Below are positions 1 to 8,931 of a stretch of 64,000 nucleotides of DNA, one piece after another. Below the pieces are notes generated by a model. The model was not told where the DNA came from. It made no database searches and saw only the letters and a program-made list of their open reading frames with translations. Source of the DNA: Synechococcus sp. SynAce01. Lineage in GTDB: Bacteria; Cyanobacteriota; Cyanobacteriia; PCC-6307; Cyanobiaceae. Both the position numbers and the translations under genes were made by a program. Each line of letters begins with the position of its first letter. Within the stretch, counting starts at the first letter, position 1. The stretch is from assembly GCF_001885215.1 (NCBI RefSeq), contig NZ_CP018091.1, positions 1,736,001 through 1,800,000 on the forward strand, read 5' to 3'.

Positions 1-384
1 CGTGATGCCCAGATTGATGTGAACGCTGGCGGTGACCACGCTGGTGCCGTAGGTGCTTTCAATGAAGCCGTGGTACGCGTTGGTGGGATCGGAGCGCTCG
101 AAGCGGCTGCTGTCGCCCAGGCTCAGGGTGCTGCCGGGAATCAGGGTCAGCCCCTGCTGCTTCAACCAACGCCGCAGCTGCCGGCGTGGCACCTGGAGCA
201 TGGTCAGTTGGTCGGTGTAATTGGCATCGGGGTGGGTGATGTATTCGAGATTGCGGTGATCCGGCTCGGTCACGAAGCCAGGAAGCGCCGCCGCCACCTG
301 CTCGGCCATCCCGACCACAGTGCCGTTGGCCTGGCCGGTGAACAGCTCCACCTCGAATCCCTTCAGCAGCAAAGGGCCACTCAT
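1..384 (-). CDS. gshA: Glutamate--cysteine ligase, cyanobacterial type (partial, 3' end outside window)
   Basis: First step of glutathione synthesis: ATP-dependent joining of glutamate and cysteine in the cytoplasm. Only the N-terminal ~128 residues are in the window. They open with MSGPLLLKGFEVELFTGQ and continue with a VVGMAEQVAAALPGF stretch and EPDHRNLEY, which I recognise as the start of the cyanobacterial GshA family. The ATG at 384 overlaps the trpE stop as ATGA, so the two genes are probably translationally coupled. The family call is by recognition of the N-terminus and the catalytic core is not visible. Confidence 0.8.
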   Translation of the reverse strand, partial: MSGPLLLKGFEVELFTGQANGTVVGMAEQVAAALPGFVTEPDHRNLEYITHPDANYTDQLTMLQVPRRQLRRWLKQQGLTLIPGSTLSLGDSSRFERSDPTNAYHGFIESTYGTSVVTASVHINLGIT

Positions 385-1907
385 GGCGTTCCATCCTCAA
401 GGCAGGCCAGCGCCTTGAGCAGGCCACGGGCCTTGTTGAGGGTTTCTTCGTATTCGGCTGCCGGCTGCGAATCGGCGACCAGACCGGCGCCCGCCTGCAC
501 CTGAACACGCCAGCCGCCGGCTGGGTCAGGCAGCACCACCATGGTGCGAATCGTGATGGCGGTGTTGAGGGCGCCGCCCAGATCGACGGCGCCGTAGACG
601 CCGGAGTAAGGCCCCCGGGCGTCGGGTTCAAGCTCGTGGATCAGCTGCATGGCTCTGATTTTCGGGGCTCCGCTGACCGTTCCTGCCGGAAAGGAGGCCT
701 GGAGCAGGTCCCAGATGTCCTGGTCTGCTGCCAGCAGACCCTCCACCTGGCTGACGATGTGCATGACGTGGGAATAGCGCTCAATCACCATTAAGTCGGT
801 GACCGCGACGCTGCCAGGTCGGCAGACCCGGCCCAGATCGTTGCGGCCCAGATCGACCAGCATCACATGCTCTGCCCTTTCCTTGGGATCGGCAAGCAGC
901 TCCTGCTCCAGCCGCTGGTCCTCCGCCTCGCTCTGGCCCCTGGGGCGGGTTCCGGCAATGGGCCGAAGCGAGGCCAGCACGCCCTGCTCGCTCGGCTCGG
1001 CCTTGACCATCACTTCAGGGCTTGAACCGATCAGATACCAGCCGCCGAAGTTGAAGAAGGCCATGTACGGGGAGGGATTCACCATCCGCAGGCTGCGGTA
1101 GAGCTCAAAGGGATCGCGTTGGATCGGCGTTTCCAGCCGTTGGCTGATCACCAGTTGGAACACGTCACCGGCGGCGATGTGGCCCCGGGCCGCCTCCACG
1201 GCCGCTTCGTAGTCGGCCTGACTGCGGTTGCTGGTGGTGGCCAGCGGCTGGGTGGGCTCGGCGTTCCAGCGCAGGGGTTTGACACCCTTGGGCAGGGGGG
1301 CCTGCATGCGTTGCTCCAGGCTGTGGATCCTGGCTTCGGCGCTGGCGTAGGCCTGCTCGGCACTGCTGCCGTCGCTGAGATCGCCATAGGCCACAGCAAT
1401 CAACTGCCGTTTCACCTGGTCGAAGACCAGCAGGCTGTCGGCCAGCATCCAGCAGCCGTCGGCAGGCCCGGCTGGATCATTGGCGTGGACCGGCACGCTG
1501 GGCTCGATCCAGCGGATCAGTTCGTAGCCCCAGAAGCCAAACAACTGACCCACCGGTGGCAGACCCGGCACCGGGGTGGAGTGAAGGTGACTGAGGCGTT
1601 CTCGAAGTAGTTCGAATGGATTTCCCTGGTGGTGGCAGATCCGGCCATCCCGCCAGACCTGCTCGGCGCGTTCGCCTCGCACCGTCAGGGTCCAGAGCGG
1701 ATCGGCCACCACGTAGCTCCAGCGCCCCAGGTGCTCCCCTCCTTCAACGGATTCGAGCAGCACGCCATGGCGACTGGCAGCCCCCACCTTCAGCCAGGTG
1801 GTCAGCGGCGTTTCCAGATCGGCGGGCCAGCGCTTGGCGATCGGGATGAAATTGTTGCCGGCGCTCGCCAACGCAAGGAAGGCAGCGTGATCGGGAGAGG
1901 TCTTCAC
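381..1907 (-). CDS. trpE: Anthranilate synthase component I
   Basis: Makes anthranilate from chorismate, with glutamine or ammonia, as the committed step of tryptophan synthesis. The 508-residue protein has the usual TrpE length. An LLESVEGG stretch near residue 50 matches the tryptophan feedback-binding motif. The C-terminal chorismate-binding domain carries SFPAGTVSGAPKIRAM near residue 410 and ends in GAGLVADSQPAAEYEET. It lies downstream of psaD on the same strand, separated by a strong terminator, and overlaps gshA by 4 nt. The start at 1907 gives a conventional N-terminus. A related para-aminobenzoate synthase is less likely because the N-terminal Trp-binding motif is present. Confidence 0.95.
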   Translation of the reverse strand: MKTSPDHAAFLALASAGNNFIPIAKRWPADLETPLTTWLKVGAASRHGVLLESVEGGEHLGRWSYVVADPLWTLTVRGERAEQVWRDGRICHHQGNPFELLRERLSHLHSTPVPGLPPVGQLFGFWGYELIRWIEPSVPVHANDPAGPADGCWMLADSLLVFDQVKRQLIAVAYGDLSDGSSAEQAYASAEARIHSLEQRMQAPLPKGVKPLRWNAEPTQPLATTSNRSQADYEAAVEAARGHIAAGDVFQLVISQRLETPIQRDPFELYRSLRMVNPSPYMAFFNFGGWYLIGSSPEVMVKAEPSEQGVLASLRPIAGTRPRGQSEAEDQRLEQELLADPKERAEHVMLVDLGRNDLGRVCRPGSVAVTDLMVIERYSHVMHIVSQVEGLLAADQDIWDLLQASFPAGTVSGAPKIRAMQLIHELEPDARGPYSGVYGAVDLGGALNTAITIRTMVVLPDPAGGWRVQVQAGAGLVADSQPAAEYEETLNKARGLLKALACLEDGTP

Positions 1908-1920
1908 GGCGACGGCCAGG

Positions 1921-1953
1921 CAAAAAAAACGGGGCCCCGGGCCCCGCCTTTCT
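1921..1953 (-). terminator. Rho-independent terminator of psaD
   Basis: Read on the minus strand there is a GC-only hairpin (GGCGGGGC, then CGGGGCCCCG) followed by a run of eight T. It lies 41 nt after the psaD stop and just before trpE. This fits termination of the abundant psaD message so that trpE needs its own promoter or read-through. Confidence 0.8.
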
Positions 1954-1993
1954 AAATGGTGATCGGTTCAGGTTCTCAGGACCTGCCTGCCGC

Positions 1994-2425
1994 TCAGGAG
2001 TCGAAGGTGTTGCGACCGGTGAACTTGATCGTGGATGGGTTGGGGTTATCGCCGATGCGACGGGAATTGAAGCCCACCATGGAGCGGCCTTCGTTGACCT
2101 TCTCGGGGAAAACACCATCCTTGGGGTGCAGATATTCGGTGTCACCACCGGGGAAGATCCGGTAGATCTTGAAATCTTCGATGCGGGGCTTGAACTTGGT
2201 GCGCAACTGAGTGCCGAGGGCCAGGCACTGCTCCTTGCGTGCAAAATACATGATGTTCTCACCTTCGTTCATCTCGGCGGCCCCGCCGGTGGGAAGTTCG
2301 AAAACCTGGGAGGTGCTGCTTGTCCAGGTGATGGCGTATTTCTCCTCGGTTTCCGCTGAGTTCAGCAAACCTCCGGTGCTACCGATGTACTTGGGGAGTT
2401 GACCGCTCAGCGCCGTTGCTGTCAT
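1994..2425 (-). CDS. psaD: Photosystem I reaction center subunit II (PsaD)
   Basis: Stromal-side extrinsic subunit of photosystem I that docks ferredoxin or flavodoxin next to the terminal iron-sulfur centres. The 143 residues match the family closely in length and content: [12 protein letters not shown] near the N-terminus, then [47 protein letters not shown], and a C-terminal [10 protein letters not shown]. It is a monocistronic-looking gene with its own terminator downstream and a ~120-nt leader gap from the kinase-like gene upstream. Confidence 0.98.
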   Translation of the reverse strand: MTATALSGQLPKYIGSTGGLLNSAETEEKYAITWTSSTSQVFELPTGGAAEMNEGENIMYFARKEQCLALGTQLRTKFKPRIEDFKIYRIFPGGDTEYLHPKDGVFPEKVNEGRSMVGFNSRRIGDNPNPSTIKFTGRNTFDS

Positions 2426-2548
2426 GGCTGTTGGGGGAGGGGAGTGGGCGTTCCCGGAGGAGCTGCCGGACCGTTTCGGCTGGAAGCTAGCACCGTGTTT
2501 CCAGCCCTTATCTCAGGAGGTGCCCTCTCTTCACACCCGTCAACAAAT

Positions 2549-3934
2549 TCAGATCTCGCTGGCCTCCGGGCTGGCGGCCAAGGGAAAGAAGACGGTGAGT
2601 CCGCTGCCTGCTCTCTCGGTCAGGCGGCCGCCGAGGCTATGGAACAGGCGCTGGGTGGCCTCACGGCTCAGCTGCAGGCTGCCGGTGAGGGGATCCCAGC
2701 TCAGCACCGGACCGAGGGCCGCCGTGGGGGCCGCAGTCGCCGTTTCCGCCCCTGGCGTGCTGAGGCCGTTGAGTTGCAGTTTCAGCCGAGAGCCGGCCGG
2801 TTGCAGACGGATCAACACCGCGGTGCCGGCCGGCAGGCTGCGGGTGAAGCGATCGATCAATCCCCCGAGCATGGTTTCGAGCAGGTTGGGGTCACTCATC
2901 ACTGGCGGAAGCTGATCCTCGATCTCCAGCTTCAGGACTAATCCCCGCCGCCCCAGCTGCCGCTCCCACAGCGGCAGCAGCTTTTGCAGCAGGGTCGCCA
3001 GATCGGTTCGCGCCAGGGACTGGCTGGGGCGGGGGCGGCGCTGCAGTTCGGCGGCATGGAAGATCAGGCCGAAGCGGTCGATCTGTTCACTGCATTCGCT
3101 GTCGATCTGCTCGAGCCGGTGGCGCACCACGGCAGGCAGGTCGGTGCGGCGCAGCAGGGAGCGGATCAGGGTCCGGATCGTGGCCAACGGCGTGCGCACC
3201 TCGTGGGTGAGGGCCTCAAGCAGGGCCAGCTCGCCGTTGGCTGGATGCGGCGTCTGCTTGTCCCTGGCGGGGGCGGCCTGGACCACGGGTTGCAGGGTGA
3301 CGCTCGGCGCCATAGCGGCGAGCCGTTCGCCCAGTCGCGGCCAGAAGGCCTGCGCCGTCTTCTCCTCGCTGCGCAGGGCTCCGAGTCCTTGCATGGCGCT
3401 GCGCAGACTGCGGGCTGCGCTGGGGCTGCGGCACTGCAGGCGTTCATCCACCAGTTGCAGGGCCGCCGCCAACGTGGCGGGGTCGAAGCGCAGGATCAAG
3501 CGCCGCCGTTGAGGCTCCCCCTCCAGGGCCATCGCCATCTGCAGCTGGGGGGTGAACAGCAACAACAGCGGATCGGTGCCGTCGTCGTCCTCGAGGGTCA
3601 GGCGCTCGAAATCTGGTGTTGGCCCTGGGTGAGGGTCAGCGGATTGCCGCCAACGCCCCGGCAGCAGGGGCGCAGGGGGCTCCAGCAGGGTTCCGACCGC
3701 CTTGGGCGTCCAGACCCAACCCTGCAGTTCCCGCAGCAGGGCGGGCTCGTGCAGCGCTGGCAGCGGCGACGCCAGCCAGACCCCTTTGAGGGGTTGGAGC
3801 GGCAGCAGAAAATCTTCCTGCAGGGTGGCCAAGGCTGCCCACCACTGCCGGCGTACGCCGTCCTCATCGCTGCGGCCTGGCGGAACGCCCTGGGCCAGAC
3901 GTTGCCGTAACTGCTGCAGGGTCGGGCCGTTCAC
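2549..3934 (-). CDS. Histidine-kinase-like sensor protein with degenerate ATPase domain
   Basis: 461 residues counted from a GTG at 3934 that overlaps the rodA stop (GTGA); a longer open frame runs upstream inside rodA but is a shadow. An H-box, LTHEVRTPLATIRTL, places the phospho-acceptor His near residue 244. The first half has no membrane segment, and its role is unknown. The C-terminal half should be the ATP-binding domain, but the N-box position reads SDPNLLETMLGGLIDRF without the usual Asn-x-x-x-Asn, and the G boxes are hard to find apart from a final LGGRLTER. It may be a weak or non-catalytic kinase. It sits between rodA and psaD. Confidence 0.75.
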   Translation of the reverse strand: MNGPTLQQLRQRLAQGVPPGRSDEDGVRRQWWAALATLQEDFLLPLQPLKGVWLASPLPALHEPALLRELQGWVWTPKAVGTLLEPPAPLLPGRWRQSADPHPGPTPDFERLTLEDDDGTDPLLLLFTPQLQMAMALEGEPQRRRLILRFDPATLAAALQLVDERLQCRSPSAARSLRSAMQGLGALRSEEKTAQAFWPRLGERLAAMAPSVTLQPVVQAAPARDKQTPHPANGELALLEALTHEVRTPLATIRTLIRSLLRRTDLPAVVRHRLEQIDSECSEQIDRFGLIFHAAELQRRPRPSQSLARTDLATLLQKLLPLWERQLGRRGLVLKLEIEDQLPPVMSDPNLLETMLGGLIDRFTRSLPAGTAVLIRLQPAGSRLKLQLNGLSTPGAETATAAPTAALGPVLSWDPLTGSLQLSREATQRLFHSLGGRLTERAGSGLTVFFPLAASPEASEI

Positions 3935-5205
3935 CAGCCCCCCTGGCTGGAGCGGCTGCGACGCAGCACCGAGGCGCAGAGCCCGAGGGCGATGAAGTTG
4001 ACCAACATCGCCGAACGGCCATAACTCATCCAGGGCAGGGGGATGCCGGTCACGGGGCCGAGGCCGATCGTCATGAAGATATTGACCACCACCTGGAACA
4101 TCACCATGGCGCCGATGCCGACCACCACCAGTGACTCGAAGTCGGTGCGGGCCTTGCCGGCGATCTGCAGCAGGCGCCCCATCAGGGCGATGAAACCGAC
4201 CACCACCAGCATGGAGCCCACATAGCCGGTTTCCTCGCCCAGGGCACTGAAGATGAAGTCGGTGTGCTGTTCCGGGATGAACTGAAGCTTGGTGAGTTGG
4301 CCATGCATCAGGCCCGTTCCCCAGAGACCGCCGGAGCCGATGCCTACCTTGCTCTGCAGCAGGTGGTACCCCCCGCCGAGGGGATCTTTGGACGGATCGA
4401 GGAACAGCACCAGGCGGTCGCGTTGGTAGTCCTTGAGGCCATGGGCCCAGAGATAGGGGGTGAGCAGGGCGAACAGGCCCTGGAGGCCGACCGCCAGGGC
4501 CACACCGGGCCAGCGCCAGGGCAGGGAGCGGTAGGCCAGCCAACCCATCAGCGGAATCCAGCCCAGCAGGGCCAGCGGCAGCGTGCCGGCCAGCAGGGCC
4601 GCCGCCAGCGGCGAGAGCAGCAGCACCACCCACTGGAGCGACATGCCGGCCCAGAACAACATCACGAGCAGCACGACCCCGAAGACCAGCGATGTGCCCA
4701 GGTCAGGCTGGATGAACACCAGAAACCAGGGGATCAGGATCACCCCGGAAGGCCGCAGCAGGTCGATCGGTCGTTCGATCGGAAAGCGGCTGAGCACCCC
4801 GGCCAGCAACAGGATTGCCGCGAGTTTGGCGAATTCCGAAGGTTGCACATGGAAGCCGCCGATGCTGATCCAGCGCTGGGCGCCAAGGGCGGAGGTGCCC
4901 ACCAGCCTCACCGCGATCAGGCTGACCACGGTGAGGCCATAGATCGGCAGCAATAAGGTCTTGAGCCGATCCAGCGGCAGGCGGGCCAACAGCAGGGCGA
5001 GGCCCAGCCCCACCGCCGCCGAGAGCCAGTGCTGGTACCAATCGGCGTAATCGGCCTGCCGCTGGGTGCTGGCGATCAGAATCCCCGCCAACAGCGACAG
5101 GGCCAGGGGAATGCCCCAGAGCACCAGATCGATCTCCTTGAACCACGAACGTTTTCTCGGGCGGCTGCTGGAGAACACCCTGCGCCGACCGCTGAGCATG
5201 GCCAT
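3931..5205 (-). CDS. rodA: RodA, SEDS-family peptidoglycan polymerase
   Basis: Inner-membrane glycosyltransferase that polymerises lipid II for lateral wall growth together with a class B penicillin-binding protein. The 424 residues contain about ten hydrophobic segments and family signatures: GAQRWISIGGFHVQPSEFAKL near residue 108, FIQPDLGTSLVFG, the long loop with DPSKDPLGGGYHLLQSKVGIGSGG, and EQHTDFIFSALGEE. The last signature reads IPLPWMSYGRSAML where many bacteria have SYGGSS. It is five nt downstream of mrp and overlaps the next gene by 4 nt, so the three genes are probably co-transcribed. Confidence 0.93.
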   Translation of the reverse strand: MAMLSGRRRVFSSSRPRKRSWFKEIDLVLWGIPLALSLLAGILIASTQRQADYADWYQHWLSAAVGLGLALLLARLPLDRLKTLLLPIYGLTVVSLIAVRLVGTSALGAQRWISIGGFHVQPSEFAKLAAILLLAGVLSRFPIERPIDLLRPSGVILIPWFLVFIQPDLGTSLVFGVVLLVMLFWAGMSLQWVVLLLSPLAAALLAGTLPLALLGWIPLMGWLAYRSLPWRWPGVALAVGLQGLFALLTPYLWAHGLKDYQRDRLVLFLDPSKDPLGGGYHLLQSKVGIGSGGLWGTGLMHGQLTKLQFIPEQHTDFIFSALGEETGYVGSMLVVVGFIALMGRLLQIAGKARTDFESLVVVGIGAMVMFQVVVNIFMTIGLGPVTGIPLPWMSYGRSAMLVNFIALGLCASVLRRSRSSQGGW

Positions 5206-5210
5206 GCCGC

Positions 5211-6296
5211 TCAGGCTGGGTTGAGCGTCGGCACCTGAAGGGTTGCAGCCAGCTCCATGAAGGCGTGTGCCGTCGGCGAATCAGGCTGGGACACCACAAG
5301 GGGAAGGCCCCTGTCTCCGCCTTCCACCACGCCCATCTCCAGGGGCAGCTGGGCAAGCAGGGGCACGTTGGCCTCAGAGGCCAGCAGCGCTCCACCGCCG
5401 GAGCCAAAAATCGAGTAGCGGGCTTCGGGCCGATCCGGTGGGATGAACACGCTCATGTTCTCGATCACTCCCAGCACCGACACCCCCATCTGCAGGAACA
5501 TCGCCAGGCCGCGGCGGGCATCCTGCAGCGACACCTTCTGGGGGGTGGTGACAATCACGACCCCGGCCATTGGAACGGCCTGGGCCAGGGTGAGCTGGGC
5601 ATCACCGGTGCCCGGCGGCAGGTCGACGACGAGCACATCGCGCTCCCCCCACTCCACCTGATAGAGAAACTGGCGGATGATCCCATTCAGCATCGGCCCG
5701 CGCCAGACCACCGGTTGGTTCTCCTGAATCAACAGGCCCATCGACACCATCGCCACACCGCAGACCTCAATCGGGGTCAGAACCTGCTGGTCGCCGCTGC
5801 CGCGCACCTCAGGGGTTCGATCGGCCACCCCGAGCATGGTCGGAACGTTGGGCCCGTAGATATCAGCATCCAGAAGTCCCACCCTCAGGCCCTGCCGGGC
5901 CAGGGCACAGGCCAGGTTCACGGCCACGGTGCTCTTGCCCACCCCGCCCTTGCCGCTGCTCACGGCGATCACCCGACCGACGCCGGGGATTCCCTTGCGC
6001 TCGGGCAGTTGGCCGACGCCGGCCGGTCCGTGGCTGTGGCCGGCATCGGCTTGCTCGGGCTGGGCCAGCTCGACCTGCACCTCGACGATACCATCGACGG
6101 CCAGCAGGGCGCTGCGGGCATCGGCGGCGATTTTCTCCCGCTGGCTGGTGGCATAGCCCGGTAAGGCGAGGCGGAACACGGCCCGATCGCCCTGTACCCG
6201 AACCTGGCTGATCCAGGCCAGCTCCAGCAGGGTGCGGCCACTGCCGGCATCACACAGGGATTTCAAGGCATCGAGGGCCCGATCAGCGCTGGCCAT
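5211..6296 (-). CDS. Mrp/ApbC-family iron-sulfur cluster carrier ATPase
   Basis: P-loop NTPase that carries or transfers [4Fe-4S] clusters to client proteins. From the ATG at 6296 the protein has 361 residues: a DUF59/MIP18-like N-terminal domain (about 1-76), a His-rich linker, then the deviant Walker A SSGKGGVGKST at about 113-123 and VVDLPPGTGDAQLTL. An upstream ATG at 6341 would add 15 residues; I prefer 6296 because it begins directly with the conserved N-terminal domain. I do not see the C-terminal CxxC typical of several Mrp proteins, so cluster ligation may differ. First gene of the run leading to rodA. Confidence 0.9.
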   Translation of the reverse strand: MASADRALDALKSLCDAGSGRTLLELAWISQVRVQGDRAVFRLALPGYATSQREKIAADARSALLAVDGIVEVQVELAQPEQADAGHSHGPAGVGQLPERKGIPGVGRVIAVSSGKGGVGKSTVAVNLACALARQGLRVGLLDADIYGPNVPTMLGVADRTPEVRGSGDQQVLTPIEVCGVAMVSMGLLIQENQPVVWRGPMLNGIIRQFLYQVEWGERDVLVVDLPPGTGDAQLTLAQAVPMAGVVIVTTPQKVSLQDARRGLAMFLQMGVSVLGVIENMSVFIPPDRPEARYSIFGSGGGALLASEANVPLLAQLPLEMGVVEGGDRGLPLVVSQPDSPTAHAFMELAATLQVPTLNPA

Positions 6297-6428
6297 CCCT
6301 TGAGCACCCATAGGTGAATCAATCCTACGGGTCGCGCCCATGACAGAGCCTCTCGAAAGGTTGTGAGCGGGTAAGGCAGGCTGGAAAGGTGAACAGGATT
6401 CCAGTGCCCCGTTAGGGGCTCAGCTCGC

Positions 6429-7508
6429 GTGCCCGAACAACCACGGATTGACCCAGCCACGGCTCCGGAGATCGGACCGCCGCTCCAGGCTCCGCCGCCC
6501 GATTCCCGCCAGCGGGCCAGGCAGCTACTGATGGGCCTGCAAGACAGCATTTGCGCCGGCCTCGAAGCCCTCGATGGTGAAGGCCGCTTTCAAGAGGAGA
6601 GCTGGGAGCGGCCGGAGGGAGGCGGTGGCCGCTCCAGGGTGATGACGGCCGGCCGCATCTTCGAGCAGGGCGGCGTCAATTTCTCCGAGGTGGAGGGGGA
6701 CCGGCTGCCTCCGGCGATCCTCAACCAGCGTCCGGAGGCGGAAGGGCAGCGCTGGTTCGCCACCGGCACCTCGATGGTGTTGCACCCACGCAACCCCTAT
6801 GTGCCAACGGTGCACCTGAATTACCGCTACTTCGAAGCGGGGCCGGTCTGGTGGTTCGGCGGCGGGGCTGACCTGACGCCCTTCTATCCCTTCCTCGACG
6901 ATGCCATCCACTTTCACAGCACCTTGAAGGGAGCCTGTGACGGCATCAACCCGGCCTATTACCCGGTGTTCAAGGCCTGGTGTGACGAGTACTTCCTGCT
7001 CCGGCACCGCGGCGAAACCCGTGGCGTTGGGGGCATTTTCTTCGACTACCAGGACCCTTCAGGAATCCTCTACAAGGGTCAGGATCCCCAGTCTGCGGCC
7101 GCAGCTCTCTCCGGCGCTGCCGGGCCGCAGACCCAGAGCTGGGAGCAGTTGTTCCAGTTGGCCAGCGCCTGCGGCCACGGTTTTCTGCCGAGCTACGCGC
7201 CGATCGTCGAGAAGCGCAACCCGCTGGCCTACGGCGAGCGCGAACGCCAGTTCCAGCTCTACCGCCGCGGCCGTTATGTGGAATTCAATCTCGTCTTCGA
7301 TCGGGGCACGATCTTCGGTCTGCAGACCAACGGGCGGACCGAGTCGATCCTGATGTCGCTGCCGCCTCTGGTGCGCTGGGAGTACGGCTACACGCCGGAG
7401 CCAGGCAGCCGCGAGGCCTTGCTCACCGATCTGTTCACCTGCCCCCAGGACTGGTTGCAGGACGAATCACTGAAGGATCGCTGCCAACCCCATCAGGCTG
7501 TTGGCTGA
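6429..7508 (+). CDS. hemF: Oxygen-dependent coproporphyrinogen III oxidase
   Basis: Converts coproporphyrinogen III to protoporphyrinogen IX in heme and chlorophyll synthesis. The 359 residues have the family length and signatures: [64 protein letters not shown] and [28 protein letters not shown]. The start is a GTG at 6429. It is divergent from mrp, and its last 74 nt overlap the end of the convergent amidase-like gene. Confidence 0.97.
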   Translation: MPEQPRIDPATAPEIGPPLQAPPPDSRQRARQLLMGLQDSICAGLEALDGEGRFQEESWERPEGGGGRSRVMTAGRIFEQGGVNFSEVEGDRLPPAILNQRPEAEGQRWFATGTSMVLHPRNPYVPTVHLNYRYFEAGPVWWFGGGADLTPFYPFLDDAIHFHSTLKGACDGINPAYYPVFKAWCDEYFLLRHRGETRGVGGIFFDYQDPSGILYKGQDPQSAAAALSGAAGPQTQSWEQLFQLASACGHGFLPSYAPIVEKRNPLAYGERERQFQLYRRGRYVEFNLVFDRGTIFGLQTNGRTESILMSLPPLVRWEYGYTPEPGSREALLTDLFTCPQDWLQDESLKDRCQPHQAVG

Positions 7509-8325
7509 GCCGTGGCCTGAACGGGGCCTGGCTGTCAGCCAGCCCCGCTTCGATCGCCTCAACCACCCGCAGGGCAATCGCGTCGAGGGCTGAATCGCGG
7601 CTGCTCGGGTTGCGCAGTGACGCTTCGAGGGTGCCCTCCAGCTTGCCGATCTCCAGCATGGCAATACCCCGCCGCGGGGCACCAAGCCCACCGCGGAAGT
7701 CAGCGGGGAAGGCGCCGAAGGCGGCGGCGAGGCTCTCATCGAGTTGGCTGAAGGGCCCCATCAGCGGTGGAATCAGGCCCGAGCCGATACCGTCAGGGCC
7801 GTAGGCATCGAAGTGGATCTCCAGGGCGTAGCCACCCCGACGCACGTGATCCTTGCCCACACTCCAGTTGGTGCGGGGATCGTCTCCATCGGCGATGGTT
7901 CTCAGCGGAGGCAGGTAAAGGCTGATGTTGAGCCCCCGCTGCTGCCCGAGGTCCACGATCCGCTCAGCGGTCAGTAGGTTCCAGTGGAGCTCGTCGCGGA
8001 TGGCGGGATTCATCGGCGCGGCGCCGTGGATGTCGACGGCCTCGCCGGGGGTGCCAGCTCCCGCCATGGCCTGGGAGTCGGCGTGGCCAGCCAGCACCAG
8101 GATCGGGGTGCCGGCAGCCAGACTGCGGCGTCCGATCCAGTTCTTGTTCAGCGGCGCTCGGGGACCGGTGAGCGGATCGATGGCCGGAAGAGCTGGGGCC
8201 CGCGCCGCCGCCGCCGCCGCTGCCGCCAGGATCAGGCTGAACACCCCCAGCGCCGCCCATCGGATCGAGGAGGCCCGGGGAACAACGCGGCTGGGCGCCG
8301 TTCTGGAATGTGAACGCGTGGACAC
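7435..8325 (-). CDS. Secreted N-acetylmuramoyl-L-alanine amidase-like protein
   Basis: 296 residues. The N-terminus has basic residues followed by a hydrophobic segment with an Ala run (about 22-44), typical of a signal peptide or membrane anchor. Later come [11 protein letters not shown] and [10 protein letters not shown], which resemble the zinc-binding His and Glu/His motifs of Amidase_3 cell-wall hydrolases. Overall similarity to characterised amidases is weak, so a peptidoglycan role is inference. The C-terminal coding region overlaps hemF tail to tail by 74 nt. The next gene upstream on this strand ends 7 nt before its start, suggesting co-transcription. Confidence 0.6.
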   Translation of the reverse strand: MSTRSHSRTAPSRVVPRASSIRWAALGVFSLILAAAAAAAARAPALPAIDPLTGPRAPLNKNWIGRRSLAAGTPILVLAGHADSQAMAGAGTPGEAVDIHGAAPMNPAIRDELHWNLLTAERIVDLGQQRGLNISLYLPPLRTIADGDDPRTNWSVGKDHVRRGGYALEIHFDAYGPDGIGSGLIPPLMGPFSQLDESLAAAFGAFPADFRGGLGAPRRGIAMLEIGKLEGTLEASLRNPSSRDSALDAIALRVVEAIEAGLADSQAPFRPRLSQQPDGVGSDPSVIRPATSPGGR

Positions 8326-8332
8326 AGGTCAA

Positions 8333-8902
8333 TCAGATCGGGGAACGAAGCAGGGAGCCGTCACTGGCGAGCTCGAGAGAGGCGGCCATCTCCTGTTCAA
8401 GGGCAATCAGTTCATCGCGGTGGGCGCGCAGCCGCAGGGTGCTGCCCGGGGCCGTGTCGTCGCTGATCAGCCGCAGCTCAACTTGCTCTTGTCGAGCCGC
8501 TCGGCGCCCGTACACCAATCCCGCCAGGGGGCCGAGCACGGTGAGCAGCAGCGGCGACCAGCCCAGAGCTGGGAGGAGCTGGCGCACCACCAAACCGAGG
8601 CAGGCCGCCCCGACGCCTCCGAGCACCGACAGCAGCAAGGCCAGGGGCAGGCTGGCGGCGACCCGGCCGGAGAAGCGCAGCAGGCGCCGTTCAGGATCGC
8701 CGGTCTCAGCCTGCCAGCCCCGTTGTTGCAGCCACCGACTGAGACCGTCGAGCACCTCCAGCGCCGGCCTAGGTGAGTGGACATCCACAACAGTGGTGCG
8801 GTCCTTGCTGGCGGCCCGCAGGAAGAACACCAGCCCCACGGTCATCAGCAGGGTGAGCAGAAGGGTGGAGCTCAAGGCGGGGGGCATGCGAAGGGCTGAC
8901 AA
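8333..8902 (-). CDS. Cofactor assembly of complex C subunit B (CCB2/CCB4 type)
   Basis: Membrane protein family needed to attach the unusual covalent heme (c'n or ci) to cytochrome b6. The 189 residues have one N-terminal hydrophobic segment (about 10-30), the family-like VLDGLSRWLQQRGWQ, a central paired hydrophobic hairpin (about 80-130), then a soluble tail ending in LIALEQEMAASLELA. Its expected substrate gene, petB, is in this window at 63061. Assignment is by recognition of the CCB2/CCB4-like pattern; subunit identity within the family is not resolved. Confidence 0.7.
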   Translation of the reverse strand: MSALRMPPALSSTLLLTLLMTVGLVFFLRAASKDRTTVVDVHSPRPALEVLDGLSRWLQQRGWQAETGDPERRLLRFSGRVAASLPLALLLSVLGGVGAACLGLVVRQLLPALGWSPLLLTVLGPLAGLVYGRRAARQEQVELRLISDDTAPGSTLRLRAHRDELIALEQEMAASLELASDGSLLRSPI

Positions 8903-8931
8903 TCACCCCATCCTGGCCCAGACGGCAGCGG

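Noticed and set aside
3935-4633. N-terminal extension of the histidine-kinase-like frame into rodA
   Set aside because: The codons overlap rodA in another frame and are Gly/Pro/Arg-rich; the GTG at 3934 overlapping the rodA stop is a better start.
5265-6164. 299-codon plus-strand open frame opposite mrp
   Set aside because: His/Gln-rich shadow of a conserved ATPase gene; no protein features.
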